64,000 bases of DNA from Cycloclasticus sp. (GTDB taxonomy: Bacteria > Pseudomonadota > Gammaproteobacteria > Methylococcales > Cycloclasticaceae). Location of the stretch: contig PADC01000006.1 in NCBI GenBank assembly GCA_002700385.1, positions 62,001-126,000 of the forward strand, written 5' to 3'. Both the position numbers and the translations under genes were made by a program. The notes under the pieces are model-generated. The model saw only the letters and a list, made by a program, of their open reading frames with translations. It had not been told where the DNA came from and did not search any database. Shown in pieces: positions 26,954 through 37,039 of the stretch; the first letter of the stretch is position 1, and every line of letters begins with the position of its first letter.

Positions 26954-27169
26954 TTAATCTTCTAACACAATACATAAAGTTTGATCAGCGAACTTAACAA
27001 CATCACCCGACATAATTTTCTTTCGCTTTCTTGTCTCTATTTCGCCATTTACCGTCACCAGGCCTTGGCTAATCACCGCTTTCGCTTCACCACCGCTTGA
27101 CACAAGAGCTTCAAATTTCAATACTTTATAAAGCTCCACCGGTTCATCAGGAATTTCAACGACTCTCAT
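26954..27169 (-). CDS. Small RNA-binding S4 domain protein (YbcJ-like)
   Basis: A 71-residue protein that is essentially one S4 RNA-binding domain, as in E. coli YbcJ. Typical points are LYKVLKFEALVSSGGEAKAVISQG followed by VTVNGEIETRKRKKI and a terminal GDVVKFADQTLCI (pieces of one continuous domain). The frame opens at a TTG at 27175; I prefer the ATG at 27169, with GAGGCGG about 9 bases upstream. It follows recJ by about 15 bp and is probably co-transcribed with it. Role unknown; ribosome- or RNA-related by domain. Confidence 0.85.
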   Translation of the reverse strand: MRVVEIPDEPVELYKVLKFEALVSSGGEAKAVISQGLVTVNGEIETRKRKKIMSGDVVKFADQTLCIVLED

Positions 27170-27183
27170 TATCAAAACCGCCT

Positions 27184-28911
27184 CTATATAACGTGTTTGA
27201 CCATCAATTGGGCACTTGAACGCCCCAAATAGGTATTGACGTCTAATTGATAAACGATCATCACCTCAGCCAAGCCGATAATGGCATCAGGATTCTCTAC
27301 GTTAAAATAAATAGCATCTAATTTCCTGTTAGCCTTGAACGTTGCCAACTCCAATTTCACATGCTTTTGACTTAGAATTCTTGCATTTCGAACCTTAAAT
27401 TTTCCAACAAATTGCGGCTCTGGAAAATGTTGGCCCCATGGGCCTGCTTGACGGAGCCGCATCGCCAGATCCAGATTAATCTCTGTTTCCTCTATTTCAC
27501 CATCCACTAAAAACACATTCTCGGGAATTTGAGCATTCAGTCTTTTTTTTACGGCTTGATTAAAGACCTCAGTAAAAAAGTCAAAATCCTTCTCAGCAAA
27601 GCTCATTCCAGCGGCCATGGCATGACCACCAAATTTTTTTAAAAGACCGGGGTGTTGACTAGCAATGTCATCCAAGGTGTCCCTTATATGCAAGCCAGAA
27701 ATTGATCTCGCCGAGCCTTTTATCTCACCTTGACCTGCTTTTGCGAATGCAATAACAGGGCGATTACATTTTTCTTTAATGCGTGACGCTAAAATACCGA
27801 TAACACCTTGGTGCCAATGCTCGTCAAACAAGCATATACCCCATTGTTCCTGCCCACTGTCCTGTATTTTTAAGGAATCAAGAATTTTGAACGCATCTTT
27901 TTTCATATCCTCTTCAATAGAACGGCGCTCTATATTAAGCAGGTCGAGTTGCTCAGCAATCTCTTGTGCCTCTGATGCGTTATCTGTCAATAAACATTGA
28001 ATCCCAAGTGACATATCATCTAAACGCCCAGCCGCATTGAGCCTTGGAGCAATAGCAAACCCTAAATCACTTGAAACGACTTGATCAGGGTCTCGCTTTG
28101 CAATACGCAACAATGCTTCAATCCCTGGAACACATTGATGTGACTGAATTCTTAAGATACCTTGATGCACTAACTTACGATTCGTTTCATCCATCGGTAC
28201 AACATCAGCCACCGTGCCTAAAGCAACAATGTCTAATAAATTGGCAAGGTTCGGCTTAGCCCTGTTGTCGAAGCTACCGTCCTCATTCAGGGAGGCTCGT
28301 AAAGCAAGTAGCACATAAAAGATCACGCCCACACCAGCTAGAGCTTTGCTGGGAAATTCATCTTGAAGTAATTGTGGATTAACAATCGCATCAGCTATAG
28401 GCAATTGCTGGGGGGGTAAATGATGATCTGTTACAACAACTTGGCAGCCTTTTTTAATGGCATAAGCAACGCCATCGACACTTGAAATACCATTATCTAC
28501 AGTGATGATTAAATCAGGCTTTAACTCAAGCGCGACATCTACTATTTCAGGCGTCAAACCATAACCAAATTTAAAGCGGTCTGGCACGACAAAATCAACA
28601 TTAGTAGCGCCTAACATCTTTAACCCCCTAATGGCAACAGCGCAGGATGTTGCGCCATCAGCATCAAAATCAGCCACAATCAGTATTTTTTTTTGCGCCT
28701 TAATAGCACGCTTTATAATTTTGACAGCCTCAGCAATACCTGACAAATGTTCAAAACCTGGCAAGTTCTTTAAAGTACGATCCAGCTGTTCAGGCTGAGC
28801 AACACCACGATTTAAGTACACACGACGTAAAACCGGATGTAAATCTGCTAAAGCACCCGCGTCATGAGCAGTTGCTTCACGGTGCTTTATTAAAACAGTT
28901 GGCTTTACCAA
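27184..28911 (-). CDS. recJ: Single-stranded-DNA exonuclease RecJ
   Basis: RecJ degrades single-stranded DNA 5' to 3' in recombination and mismatch repair. DHH motif I is DFDADGAT at residues 81-88, and TDHHLPP (Asp162-His163-His164) is the namesake motif; the DHHA1 region contains SGRSISG-like KGSARSISGLHIRD and GGHAMAAGMSF. Length 575 is typical. The start is TTG at 28911, without a clear Shine-Dalgarno, but homology runs to this end and no other start fits. It is 14 bp after thrC. Confidence 0.96.
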   Translation of the reverse strand: MVKPTVLIKHREATAHDAGALADLHPVLRRVYLNRGVAQPEQLDRTLKNLPGFEHLSGIAEAVKIIKRAIKAQKKILIVADFDADGATSCAVAIRGLKMLGATNVDFVVPDRFKFGYGLTPEIVDVALELKPDLIITVDNGISSVDGVAYAIKKGCQVVVTDHHLPPQQLPIADAIVNPQLLQDEFPSKALAGVGVIFYVLLALRASLNEDGSFDNRAKPNLANLLDIVALGTVADVVPMDETNRKLVHQGILRIQSHQCVPGIEALLRIAKRDPDQVVSSDLGFAIAPRLNAAGRLDDMSLGIQCLLTDNASEAQEIAEQLDLLNIERRSIEEDMKKDAFKILDSLKIQDSGQEQWGICLFDEHWHQGVIGILASRIKEKCNRPVIAFAKAGQGEIKGSARSISGLHIRDTLDDIASQHPGLLKKFGGHAMAAGMSFAEKDFDFFTEVFNQAVKKRLNAQIPENVFLVDGEIEETEINLDLAMRLRQAGPWGQHFPEPQFVGKFKVRNARILSQKHVKLELATFKANRKLDAIYFNVENPDAIIGLAEVMIVYQLDVNTYLGRSSAQLMVKHVI

Positions 28912-28925
28912 GGATTTTTTTTGTA

Positions 28926-30068
28926 TTAAAGCTTATCTAAAATGGCTGCTTTCACGGCGTCCAACGAAGCATCAATCGCTTGGGGATTGACTTCACATTG
29001 AGCAATAGCGGTATCAGGGTCTTTGAGCCCATGGCCGGTTAACGTGCACACAATGGTGCTACCTTCAGGGATTTTTCCATTTTTAATATCACGGATAGCG
29101 CCACCAACCGATGCTGCTGATGCAGGCTCACAAAAAATACCCTCTTTTTCAGTCAGTAATTTCTGTGTTGCTAAAATCTCTTCATCTGTCAACAAATCAA
29201 ACCAACCGCCAGATTCTCTTTGTGCTGCCCAAGCCTGATCCCAAGATTGCGGCCTCCCAATACGTATAGCGGTGGCAACTGTTTCAGGCTCAGCTATCAT
29301 CTCACCTTTCAGAAAAGGAGCTGCTCCGGCAGCTTGGTAACCCACCATGACAGGGCGCTTATCAGTTGAATAGGAAGAACGGTCATAAGAACAATCCCCA
29401 TCACAAAATGCACAGGCGTCTGTCACATGTTCACCTTCTGGCTGAGCCATTTCACTGTAGCCAATCCAATGGGCTGTTATATTTCCCGCGTTACCAACCG
29501 GTAAACAGTGATAATCAGGTGCTGCACCTAAAGCCTCGACAATTTCATACGAAGCCGTTTTTTGACCTTGTAAACGGTAAGGATTAATTGAATTAACGAT
29601 GGTTACAGGTGCATGTTCAGCCACGTCTTTGACTAACTGCATTCCATGATCGAAATTACCTTTGATTTGAATAATTTCCGCCCCATGTATCATTGCTTGA
29701 GCCAGTTTTCCAAGCGCAATTTTTCCTTCCGGAATGAGGACAAACGCTTTAATGCCCGCACGGGCTGCATAAGCAGCCGCTGACGCAGAAGTATTGCCTG
29801 TGGATGCACAAATGATGGCTTTACTCCCCTCCTCAACAGCCTTGGTGACGGCCATCGTCATCCCCCTGTCTTTAAACGAGCCTGTCGGGTTTAGGCCTTC
29901 ATATTTCACATAAAGATCAACGTTTTTGTTAATGAACGTTGGGATATTCTCAAGCTTGATCAGCGGTGTGTTACCTTCACCGATGCTAATCAGGCGGGTC
30001 TTATCTGAAACAGGCAAGACATCTTTAAACTTGTCAATGAGTCCTTTGTAACGATTTCCTTTGGGCAT
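28926..30068 (-). CDS. thrC: Threonine synthase with a cysteine-rich insertion
   Basis: ThrC converts O-phosphohomoserine to threonine with PLP. The PLP lysine is Lys66 in NPTGSFKDRGM; ASTGNTSASAAAYAA and LPVGNAGNITAHW are conserved PLP-binding elements. This is the short ThrC type (380 aa), not the E. coli 428-residue type. A segment at about residues 209-236, absent in my recollection of Thermus-type enzymes, contains CAFCDGDC (Cys219, Cys222, Cys226). The ATG at 30068 is chosen because AGGA lies 7 bases upstream; an ATG two codons earlier is too close. It directly follows hom. Confidence 0.95.
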   Translation of the reverse strand: MPKGNRYKGLIDKFKDVLPVSDKTRLISIGEGNTPLIKLENIPTFINKNVDLYVKYEGLNPTGSFKDRGMTMAVTKAVEEGSKAIICASTGNTSASAAAYAARAGIKAFVLIPEGKIALGKLAQAMIHGAEIIQIKGNFDHGMQLVKDVAEHAPVTIVNSINPYRLQGQKTASYEIVEALGAAPDYHCLPVGNAGNITAHWIGYSEMAQPEGEHVTDACAFCDGDCSYDRSSYSTDKRPVMVGYQAAGAAPFLKGEMIAEPETVATAIRIGRPQSWDQAWAAQRESGGWFDLLTDEEILATQKLLTEKEGIFCEPASAASVGGAIRDIKNGKIPEGSTIVCTLTGHGLKDPDTAIAQCEVNPQAIDASLDAVKAAILDKL

Positions 30069-30076
30069 AGCCATTC

Positions 30077-31387
30077 CTATTCTAATGATTCAACACGGAT
30101 ACGAACGGCTGGCTCAATAATTGAGTCTAGCGATTCAATTTCCGCTAATGCGGTTATTAATGATTCTTCAATGACCTGATCAGTCAAAAGAATGACTTGT
30201 GCGTTCGCCCCATGCTGCTCTGGTTCCTTCTGCTGAACGGCTTCAATACTGATGCCGTTATCGGCTAGAATTTTAGTGATCGCCGCCATTACACCGGGCT
30301 TATCCTCAACAGATAAGCGCAAGTAGAAAGCTGTTTCAACCTCCTCGATTGAAAGAATCGGTAATTCTTCTAATGCGTCTGGAGAAAAACCCAATGCAGG
30401 AACGGCAGTGCCTGATGACAAATCCGGTTGACGACAAATGTCCACGATATCGGCAATGACAGCTGACGCTGTCGCCTCTGCACCTGCACCTGCACCGTAA
30501 TATAACGTTGGCCCAACGGCGTTACCTTTTACAACCACTGCATTCATGACTCCGTTAACATTAGCAATCAGTCTTTTTTCCGGGATTAATGTCGGATGAA
30601 CACGCATTTCAACACCTTGGCTAGTTTTTTTTGCGACACCCAAATGTTTAATACGGTACCCCAGTTCTTCAGCATACGTCACATCAAGGGGAGTAATTTT
30701 AGAGATCCCTTCTGTATAAACACGCTTAAAATTTAACGGCATACCAAAAGCTAATGATGCCAATATGCAAAGCTTATGGGCAGCATCGATGCCTTCTACA
30801 TCATATTCTGGATCAGCTTCTGCATAACCTAGCACTTGCGCCTCTTTTAAAACATCATCAAAAGCGCTGCCTTTATCGCTCATTTCAGTCAGAATAAAAT
30901 TTCCTGTGCCATTGATGATACCGGCTAACCAGTCAATACTATTTGCACTGAGGCCTTCACGCATTGCTTTGACAATGGGAATACCACCCGCAATTGCTGC
31001 TTCATACGCCAGTGTCACCTTATTCTTTGAAGCGGCCTCAAATAACTCATTTCCATGATTAGCGATCAAGGCTTTATTAGCAGTGACCACATGCTTTCCT
31101 AGCGACAAGGCTTCTAGTATTAGAGACTTTGCAGGTTCTTCGCCACCCATTAATTCAACAATTATTTGAATCTCCGGGTCTTTGATAATGTCTTCAGGAC
31201 GATCGGTCAGTTGAATGCCATCAGTCGCACAAATACGTTTTCGCGACAGGTCTCGGGCACTCGCAGAAATAACCTTAATGAGACACCCACTGCGTCGAGC
31301 AATATGTTGACTATTTTTAGTTAAAACATTAACAGTACCGCCACCAACCGTTCCAAGACCTAACAGCCCAACTTTTACAACTTTCAA
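30077..31387 (-). CDS. hom: Homoserine dehydrogenase
   Basis: Reduces aspartate semialdehyde to homoserine, the branch point to threonine and methionine. The Rossmann motif GLLGLGTVGGGTV is near residues 8-20, the catalytic region includes NGTGNFILTEM and EADPEYDVEGIDAAHK, and a C-terminal ACT domain (about 350-430, LRLSVEDKPGVMAAITKIL) gives feedback control, probably by threonine. No aspartokinase domain is fused. The start is TTG at 31387, with AGGGGA 6-7 bases upstream. It precedes thrC by 8 bp. Confidence 0.97.
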   Translation of the reverse strand: MKVVKVGLLGLGTVGGGTVNVLTKNSQHIARRSGCLIKVISASARDLSRKRICATDGIQLTDRPEDIIKDPEIQIIVELMGGEEPAKSLILEALSLGKHVVTANKALIANHGNELFEAASKNKVTLAYEAAIAGGIPIVKAMREGLSANSIDWLAGIINGTGNFILTEMSDKGSAFDDVLKEAQVLGYAEADPEYDVEGIDAAHKLCILASLAFGMPLNFKRVYTEGISKITPLDVTYAEELGYRIKHLGVAKKTSQGVEMRVHPTLIPEKRLIANVNGVMNAVVVKGNAVGPTLYYGAGAGAEATASAVIADIVDICRQPDLSSGTAVPALGFSPDALEELPILSIEEVETAFYLRLSVEDKPGVMAAITKILADNGISIEAVQQKEPEQHGANAQVILLTDQVIEESLITALAEIESLDSIIEPAVRIRVESLE

Positions 31388-31418
31388 GAAAATCCCCTCA
31401 GTTCAATTTGAGGGCCAA

Positions 31419-31447
31419 ATTATACAGGAATTACACAGTGTCGAAAA
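31419..31447 (-). promoter_or_regulatory. Promoter of hom-thrC-recJ
   Basis: A perfect -10 box TATAAT (31419-31424, minus strand) lies 31 bases before the hom start. The -35 hexamer at 17-base spacing, TTTTCG (31442-31447), is weak. The position in the short alaC-hom gap fits an operon promoter. Confidence 0.45.
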
Positions 31448-31452
31448 AGCAG

Positions 31453-32637
31453 TTAAACCAGATTGTCATTTCTGAACATCTGTTTAATGCCACGAATAGC
31501 TTGACGGGTCCTATGCTGGTTTTCAATCAAGCCAAAGCGTACATAATCATCACCAAAATCCCCGAAACCAATTCCGGGAGAGACCGCCACTTTTGCCTCT
31601 TTTAACAGTTTTTTTGAAAATTCCAACGAGCCCATTTGACGATACATTTCTGGAATTTTAGCCCAAACAAACATCGTTGCTTTTGGTTTTTCAACGACCC
31701 AACCAATGCTATTAAGCCCTTCGCATAGCGCATCTCTTCTTTCTTTATAGAGAGATCGTATTTCGTCAACACAGTCTTGAGGGCCTTCCAGGGCAGCGAT
31801 GGCAGCAACTTGTATTGGCGTAAACATACCATAATCCAGATAGGATTTAATCCGTGCCAGCGCCCCCACGAGTTCTTTATTTCCACACATAAACCCAACA
31901 CGCCAACCGGGCATATTGTATGTTTTAGATAAGGAATAAAACTCAACTGCAATATCTTTTGCCCCCGGAACTTCCAAAATGGATGGCGCCTTATAGCCAT
32001 CAAACACTATTTCAGCATAGGCATTGTCATGGACAACCCAAATATCGTGTTCCTTCGCCATTTTTACCACTTTTTCAAAAAATTCAACATCCACACATTG
32101 AGTCGTCGGGTTGCCGGGAAAATTAAGAACCAACATTTTAGGTTGTGGGTATGAGGTCTTTATGGCTTTTTCTAACTCACAAAAAAAATCCACTTCCGGA
32201 CTGATGGGAACATGGCGAATATCTGCTCCAGCAATCACAAAACCGTAAGGATGAATCGGGTACGCTGGATTGGGTACCAATACTGCGTCGCCTGGGCCCA
32301 AAGTCGCCAGTGCCAGATGAGCCAAGCCTTCTTTAGAACCAATGGTTACGATGGCCTCTGTATCAAAGTCCAAATCAACATCGTACTTTGATTTATACCA
32401 ATTACAAATCGCTTTACGTAACCGAGGAATACCTCGTGAAACAGAATAGCGATGGGTATCACCTCGCTGCGCAGTTTCTGTCATTTTATCCACTATATGC
32501 TGCGGCGTTGGTTGATCGGGGTTACCCATACCGAAATCAATAATATCTTCACCAGCGGCACGTGCCTGAGCCTTTAAATCATTTACAATATTAAAGACGT
32601 AGGGAGGTAGGCGTTTTATTCTTGCGAAATCGTGCAT
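31453..32637 (-). CDS. alaC: Alanine transaminase AlaC-type aminotransferase
   Basis: A class I PLP-dependent aminotransferase of the AlaC (YfdZ) subgroup, which makes alanine from pyruvate and glutamate. The PLP lysine is Lys238 in [16 protein letters not shown]; other conserved elements are NFPGNPTTQ and [13 protein letters not shown], and the terminal RFGLIEN. Length 394 is typical. It sits just before hom, as in many gammaproteobacteria, so it may feed amino acid synthesis. A strong -35 TTGACA lies upstream. The alternative, a DapC-like enzyme, cannot be excluded without a tree. Confidence 0.9.
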   Translation of the reverse strand: MHDFARIKRLPPYVFNIVNDLKAQARAAGEDIIDFGMGNPDQPTPQHIVDKMTETAQRGDTHRYSVSRGIPRLRKAICNWYKSKYDVDLDFDTEAIVTIGSKEGLAHLALATLGPGDAVLVPNPAYPIHPYGFVIAGADIRHVPISPEVDFFCELEKAIKTSYPQPKMLVLNFPGNPTTQCVDVEFFEKVVKMAKEHDIWVVHDNAYAEIVFDGYKAPSILEVPGAKDIAVEFYSLSKTYNMPGWRVGFMCGNKELVGALARIKSYLDYGMFTPIQVAAIAALEGPQDCVDEIRSLYKERRDALCEGLNSIGWVVEKPKATMFVWAKIPEMYRQMGSLEFSKKLLKEAKVAVSPGIGFGDFGDDYVRFGLIENQHRTRQAIRGIKQMFRNDNLV

Positions 32638-32676
32638 GGTCTGTAAGATTTTAATAGTGTCAACTGAAAGCGCGAT

Positions 32677-32705
32677 ACAGTACTCACCCGCCTATTAACT
32701 GTCAA
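32677..32705 (-). promoter_or_regulatory. Promoter of alaC
   Basis: On the minus strand a perfect TTGACA (32700-32705) is followed after 17 bases by TACTGT (32677-32682), in the 116-bp gap between the rpoS stop and alaC. The -10 box is poor. A second TTGACA nearer the gene (32658-32663) has no matching -10. Confidence 0.5.
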
Positions 32706-32753
32706 CGATAAAAATGAAATGATAGTGTGACCGTTATACCTTCAAATAAATCT

Positions 32754-33674
32754 TTAATGTAGCAACACTGACGCTGACATCCCTTCATTTTCAAGAATCG
32801 AGCGCAACGATTTCAGGGCATTCATCTGAATCTGCCTGACACGTTCGCGCGTAACACCCATTTCAGCAGCAACTTGCTCTAAAGTTGATGGATGGTACCC
32901 TCGAACACCAAAACGTCGGGAAATAACTTCCCGTTGTTTATCACTCAACAGCTCAAGCCATTCGGTTAAATTTTCGCGGACCTCTTCCGACTGCAGGATA
33001 TCTGTTGGCTCTTTTGCACCTTGATCAACAACCGTATCAAGGACCTGTTGATCCGAATCTTTTGAAACAGCTACATCTAAGGAAGAAACATTTTCAGTGT
33101 GCATATTGAACATTTTTTCAATCACTTCAACTGGTTTGCCGGTCACTTCCGCCACTTCCTCTGCACTGGCTTCTCTATCCAATTCCTGGCTGAGCTCACG
33201 CGCTTTTTTGAGATAAATATTCATCTCTTTAATAATATGAATTGGCAAACGAATCGTTCTTGTCTGATTCATAATGGCCCTTTCAATGGTTTGCCTGATC
33301 CACCACGTTGCATAAGTAGAGAAACGAAACCCTTTTTCTGGATCAAATTTCTCAACGGCGCGTATCAAGCCAAGGTTTCCTTCTTCGATCAGATCAAGCA
33401 TTGGAAGACCACGGTGCATATAACGTCTTGATATTTTTACAACCAGTCGTAAATTGCTTTCAATCATTCGTTGTCTCGCCGGTTGGTCACCTTGTTGAAC
33501 AAGCCGTCCAAAGTGAATTTCTTCTTCAGCTGTCAACAAATCCGACTTATCCAGTGCATTAAGATATAACTGTGTAGAATCACTGGTTGAGGATGTACGA
33601 TGATTTTTTTCCATTTTAGTACTCTCTAAAACCGACTCTTTAGCGGGTGGCTTGATTTTAGTATTTCCTTGCAT
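32754..33674 (-). CDS. rpoS: RNA polymerase sigma factor RpoS (sigma-38)
   Basis: The stationary-phase and general stress sigma factor. From the N-terminus: region 1.2 ([20 protein letters not shown]), region 2 ([58 protein letters not shown]), region 3, and region 4 ending [18 protein letters not shown]. Length 306 and the lack of a long region 1.1 exclude RpoD, and placement after nlpD marks it as RpoS. The rpoS start lies only two bases from the nlpD stop. Confidence 0.97.
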   Translation of the reverse strand: MQGNTKIKPPAKESVLESTKMEKNHRTSSTSDSTQLYLNALDKSDLLTAEEEIHFGRLVQQGDQPARQRMIESNLRLVVKISRRYMHRGLPMLDLIEEGNLGLIRAVEKFDPEKGFRFSTYATWWIRQTIERAIMNQTRTIRLPIHIIKEMNIYLKKARELSQELDREASAEEVAEVTGKPVEVIEKMFNMHTENVSSLDVAVSKDSDQQVLDTVVDQGAKEPTDILQSEEVRENLTEWLELLSDKQREVISRRFGVRGYHPSTLEQVAAEMGVTRERVRQIQMNALKSLRSILENEGMSASVLLH

Positions 33675-33675
33675 T

Positions 33676-34422
33676 TTATCCCCTTAATCTGGGTAAGTAT
33701 TTAACGACCGAAACCGCCTTACCATGTCGCCTCATTTCAAAAAACAGAGCCTTGCGTCCTTCATTATCACTGCCTATTTCAGCAATCGCCTGACCTTTTT
33801 TTACAATATCCCCTTCATTAACCAAGAGTGTTCTATTGTAACCATAGGCAGTCAAATATTCATCATCGTGCTTGATAATTAACAAATTGCCGTACCCCTT
33901 TAAACCACTGCCGGCATAGACCACCTTACCACTTTCACTGCTTCTCACTAACTCTTTAGGGGAACCATATAAAATAACGCCTGATTTAACAGTCCCATTT
34001 TTAAGTCTCTTAACACTTATCGGCCATTGCCATTTTAACTTTAACTTTTTTTGATAATTAGTTGAAGTGTTCTTTATTATCTTTTGTTTTGTATGATTTT
34101 TTTTGATTTGAACTGGCGATCTTGTCTCCTTCTTTTTTATTAATCCATGCCCAGTTAAAGCCAACTGCTGTCCTGCATAAATCGTGTAAGGCCATGAAAT
34201 GTTATTCCATTTTGCCAATAACTTATAATCCTGCCCATTTTGCCAAGCTATTGAATATAAGGTATCCCCTGCTCGAACAATATGCAGACCAGGAGTCGCC
34301 GTTTTAACCGGGTTGTGTTTATTATAAACGGGTGCATAAATATTCGACCTGCTGCATGAAACCAATACGCTAACCACTAATATAATAATTGCGAAAGCAT
34401 AAGTGTTTCGTATGAACTTCAA
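33676..34422 (-). CDS. nlpD: NlpD-type lipoprotein with LysM and degenerate LytM domains
   Basis: An outer-membrane lipoprotein that activates amidases at the septum, encoded before rpoS. A lipobox ends at Cys23 (LVSC). A LysM domain covers about residues 47-90 ([17 protein letters not shown]), and a LytM/M23 domain about 150-245. Typical M23 zinc ligands are missing: the usual YxH position reads AYGYNR and the terminal LHFE reads LFFE, so it should be an activator and not a peptidase, as in known NlpD. The start is TTG at 34422 with AGGGA six bases upstream. Confidence 0.92.
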   Translation of the reverse strand: MKFIRNTYAFAIIILVVSVLVSCSRSNIYAPVYNKHNPVKTATPGLHIVRAGDTLYSIAWQNGQDYKLLAKWNNISWPYTIYAGQQLALTGHGLIKKKETRSPVQIKKNHTKQKIIKNTSTNYQKKLKLKWQWPISVKRLKNGTVKSGVILYGSPKELVRSSESGKVVYAGSGLKGYGNLLIIKHDDEYLTAYGYNRTLLVNEGDIVKKGQAIAEIGSDNEGRKALFFEMRRHGKAVSVVKYLPRLRG

Positions 34423-34432
34423 GTTTGTCCCT

Positions 34433-35008
34433 TTAATAAAGTTTATAGAGCAGTAACCCCAGTACGATCAAGGCTGTGATGCCCCAACCGATTCTTTCGA
34501 TATAGTTTTTTAGATTGTTTCGTAGCGACTCGCCACCCAGTGACAGTAAAAAAGCCACTAAAAAAAACCGTGCTCCACGGCCCACTATAGAAGCCAGAAC
34601 AAATGGGATAAAGGTCATGCCCATTAGTCCAGCAGCTATCGTAAAAAGCTTATACGGTATAGGAGAAAAGCCCGCAATTAAAATAGCCCAAAAACCCCAC
34701 TCTCCAAACCAAATTTGGACATGCTCTAATTTTTCGGTGTAGTTCAACATCTCTATCATCGGGCTAATTAAGTCAAACAAGAACATGCCCACCAAGTAGC
34801 CAAACACACCCCCTGCAACAGAAGCAAGGGTTGTTATAAAGGCATAGTAAAACCCTTTAGATGGCCTTGCCAAACACATCGGAGCCAGCATGACATCGGG
34901 TGGAATTGGAAAGAAAGAAGATTCAGCAAAACTTAGTCCAAAAAGAAACTTCGTCGCTTTTGGGTGTTCGGCCCAAGACAAAACTTTTAAATATAAATGC
35001 TTAAACAA
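34433..35008 (-). CDS. yqaA: YqaA/DedA family membrane protein
   Basis: An inner-membrane protein of the VTT/DedA (SNARE-associated) superfamily, YqaA subgroup; members are thought to take part in lipid or membrane homeostasis. Motifs include ESSFFPIPPDVMLAPM near the N-terminus and GFSPIPYKLFTIAAGLMGM, the glycine-rich re-entrant pattern of the family; four or five helices are predicted. I set the start at TTG 35008 (LFKHLYLKV), since AGGAG lies seven bases upstream and it follows the pcm stop; an in-frame ATG at 35047 would overlap pcm by 29 bases and has no such site. Confidence 0.85.
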   Translation of the reverse strand: MFKHLYLKVLSWAEHPKATKFLFGLSFAESSFFPIPPDVMLAPMCLARPSKGFYYAFITTLASVAGGVFGYLVGMFLFDLISPMIEMLNYTEKLEHVQIWFGEWGFWAILIAGFSPIPYKLFTIAAGLMGMTFIPFVLASIVGRGARFFLVAFLLSLGGESLRNNLKNYIERIGWGITALIVLGLLLYKLY

Positions 35009-35018
35009 TTGAAAACTC

Positions 35019-35675
35019 CTAAGCCAATCCGTTGAGAAAAGGTACAAAACTGACGGGTTCTATCGTTTCAACCTCGTAGGCAGATTCAGTGCGAGTGACT
35101 CGTTGCAGAACTTGTCGCCCGTCCTCACCTATCGGTATCACCAATTTCGCACCAATCGATAATTGTTCCAACAATTTAACGGGAATTTCTTTTGGAGCAG
35201 CCGCTGCCAAAATACCCTGATAAGGCCCGCAGGCTTTCCAGCCCCAGCCGCCATCTGAATGTTTAAAATTGATATTTTTATACCCAACATTTGTTAAAAC
35301 CACTTTAGCCTGTTCTTGTAATGGCCTAATCCGTTCAACAGAGAACACTCTGGGAATTAAACTGGCCAGCACGGCAGATTGGTACCCAGACCCGGTTCCA
35401 ACTTCGAGCACATTTTCTGGCAAACCATCTTCTATGAGCAGCTCCGTCATTCGAGCAACAATATAGGGTTGAGAAATGGTTTGTCCATGCCCAATCGGCA
35501 AGGCTGTGTTTTCATAAGCTCGACTTGAAAGCGCATCCGCCATGAACAAATGCCGCGGCACTTTTCTCATAACATCAAGTACTCTTTCGTCTTTAATGCC
35601 CAGTTTTTTTAATTGGACGATAAGTCGGTCACGCGTACGCTGCGACGTCATTCCAATGCCTGCCAGGTCTTTCAT
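35019..35675 (-). CDS. pcm: Protein-L-isoaspartate O-methyltransferase
   Basis: Repairs isoaspartyl residues in ageing proteins with SAM. The sequence has [32 protein letters not shown] (in pieces: VPRHLF, then [20 protein letters not shown]), the SAM-binding [16 protein letters not shown] and the C-terminal [10 protein letters not shown]. Length 218 is usual. It lies directly after surE with a four-base ATGA overlap; the surE-pcm-nlpD-rpoS order is a classic gammaproteobacterial cluster. Confidence 0.97.
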   Translation of the reverse strand: MKDLAGIGMTSQRTRDRLIVQLKKLGIKDERVLDVMRKVPRHLFMADALSSRAYENTALPIGHGQTISQPYIVARMTELLIEDGLPENVLEVGTGSGYQSAVLASLIPRVFSVERIRPLQEQAKVVLTNVGYKNINFKHSDGGWGWKACGPYQGILAAAAPKEIPVKLLEQLSIGAKLVIPIGEDGRQVLQRVTRTESAYEVETIEPVSFVPFLNGLA

Positions 35676-36424
35676 AATTTTATTTCTTTAAGCCAATCAG
35701 TTAATGTGTCCAAACGTTGGTAATTTGTTAAATCAATTTTTAAAGGCGTGATTGAAACAAAACCATTATCAACGGCGTGAAAATCCGTCCCTTCCCCTGC
35801 ATCTTGTTGAGCTCCTGGAGGCCCGACCCAAAATATTTTTTTATTTCTGGGGTCACGCGACTCGATCACCGGCTCAGAGCGATGCCGTTGGCCAAGCCGT
35901 GTCGCCTTTAGCCCTTTTATATTTTTCAACGGTAAATCAGGAACATTAACATTTAGAATAGTATCCGATGGCAATTCGCGTTCTAATAACTGTTCAAGCA
36001 ATTGCACCGCTATTACTGCTGCAGTTTCATAATAACGGGGCTGACTGGAATTTATCGAGATAGCAATGGACGGCAACCCTAAAAACCGACCTTCTGTTGC
36101 CGCAGCTACTGTTCCTGAATACAGCACATCATCCCCCATATTTTCACCATTATTAATACCTGAAAAAACAAGGTTAGGGTCTTTGTCTAATAATCCAGTA
36201 ATAGCTAAATGGACACAGTCTGTCGGTGTCCCATCAACAGAAAAATAACCATTATCCATCTGCTTAACCCGCAGCGGCATGTCGAGCGTTAACGAGTTAC
36301 TCGCCGCACTCCGGTTTCTATCTGGAGCAACCACGGTCACCTGTGCAGACTCAGATAACTTTTCAGCTAAAGCAGATAAGCCCGGTGCCAAATACCCATC
36401 GTCATTACTTACTAAAATATGCAT
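35672..36424 (-). CDS. surE: 5'/3'-nucleotidase SurE
   Basis: A metal-dependent nucleotidase active on nucleoside monophosphates and in stationary-phase survival. The metal-binding [10 protein letters not shown] is at residues 7-16, with Asp8-Asp9; SNSLT and [22 protein letters not shown] are family signatures. Length 250 is typical. It is the first gene of the minus-strand cluster and is divergent from the smr gene. Confidence 0.97.
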   Translation of the reverse strand: MHILVSNDDGYLAPGLSALAEKLSESAQVTVVAPDRNRSAASNSLTLDMPLRVKQMDNGYFSVDGTPTDCVHLAITGLLDKDPNLVFSGINNGENMGDDVLYSGTVAAATEGRFLGLPSIAISINSSQPRYYETAAVIAVQLLEQLLERELPSDTILNVNVPDLPLKNIKGLKATRLGQRHRSEPVIESRDPRNKKIFWVGPPGAQQDAGEGTDFHAVDNGFVSITPLKIDLTNYQRLDTLTDWLKEIKL

Positions 36425-36490
36425 TAAAATATCTAAATACGCTGTTTAAAAAACTCTCAGGTTTTAATTTTATTTTGATAAACTCTTATT

Positions 36491-37039
36491 ATGCCTGAAG
36501 ATAAAAACAAACGCCTAAGTTCAGATGAGGATTCTCGATTATTTCGTGAGTTTATCGGCCAGGTAAAAACATTACCCAACACTCAACAACACAACTTTGC
36601 AAGCAAAGAAAAGCCCAAACCCGTTAAAAAAAACTTTGTCATTAACAGCCCCCAGCGTGATTTACCTTTTCGGCCTCTTGGTGATATTCAAGCCGATGAA
36701 CATCTTTTTTTTGCACGCCCAGGCCTACAAAATAAAACAATCAAAAAACTCAAACGGGGTGCTCTTGAGATTGACGACACCATCGATTTGCATGGTCTCA
36801 CGAGGCAACAGGCAGAGCAGGTTCTTGAAGCTTTTTTAGCTGAACAACTCGATCAACAACATCGTTGCATCCTGATAATACATGGCAAAGGCACAAGATC
36901 TCATGACAACCAACCTGTGTTAAAAAACCTTTGCGAAAATATGCTAAAGCTTAAAGCTTCCGTGTTAGCTTTTTGCTCAGCACATAACCAAGACGGTGGG
37001 ACAGGAGCGCTCTATGTGTTATTAAAAAAAAGGCCCTAA
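36491..37039 (+). CDS. Smr domain protein (SmrA/YdaL-like)
   Basis: A 182-residue protein with an N-terminal disordered, charged part and a C-terminal Smr domain (about 90-180). The domain contains the conserved DLHGLTRQQAEQVLEAFL and the HGKGTRSH loop of the Smr nuclease fold. Small Smr proteins are related to MutS2 and thought to act on nucleic acids, some of them on stalled or collided ribosomes; the exact role here is unknown. It is divergent from surE and its end overlaps that of uppP by four bases. Confidence 0.88.
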   Translation: MPEDKNKRLSSDEDSRLFREFIGQVKTLPNTQQHNFASKEKPKPVKKNFVINSPQRDLPFRPLGDIQADEHLFFARPGLQNKTIKKLKRGALEIDDTIDLHGLTRQQAEQVLEAFLAEQLDQQHRCILIIHGKGTRSHDNQPVLKNLCENMLKLKASVLAFCSAHNQDGGTGALYVLLKKRP

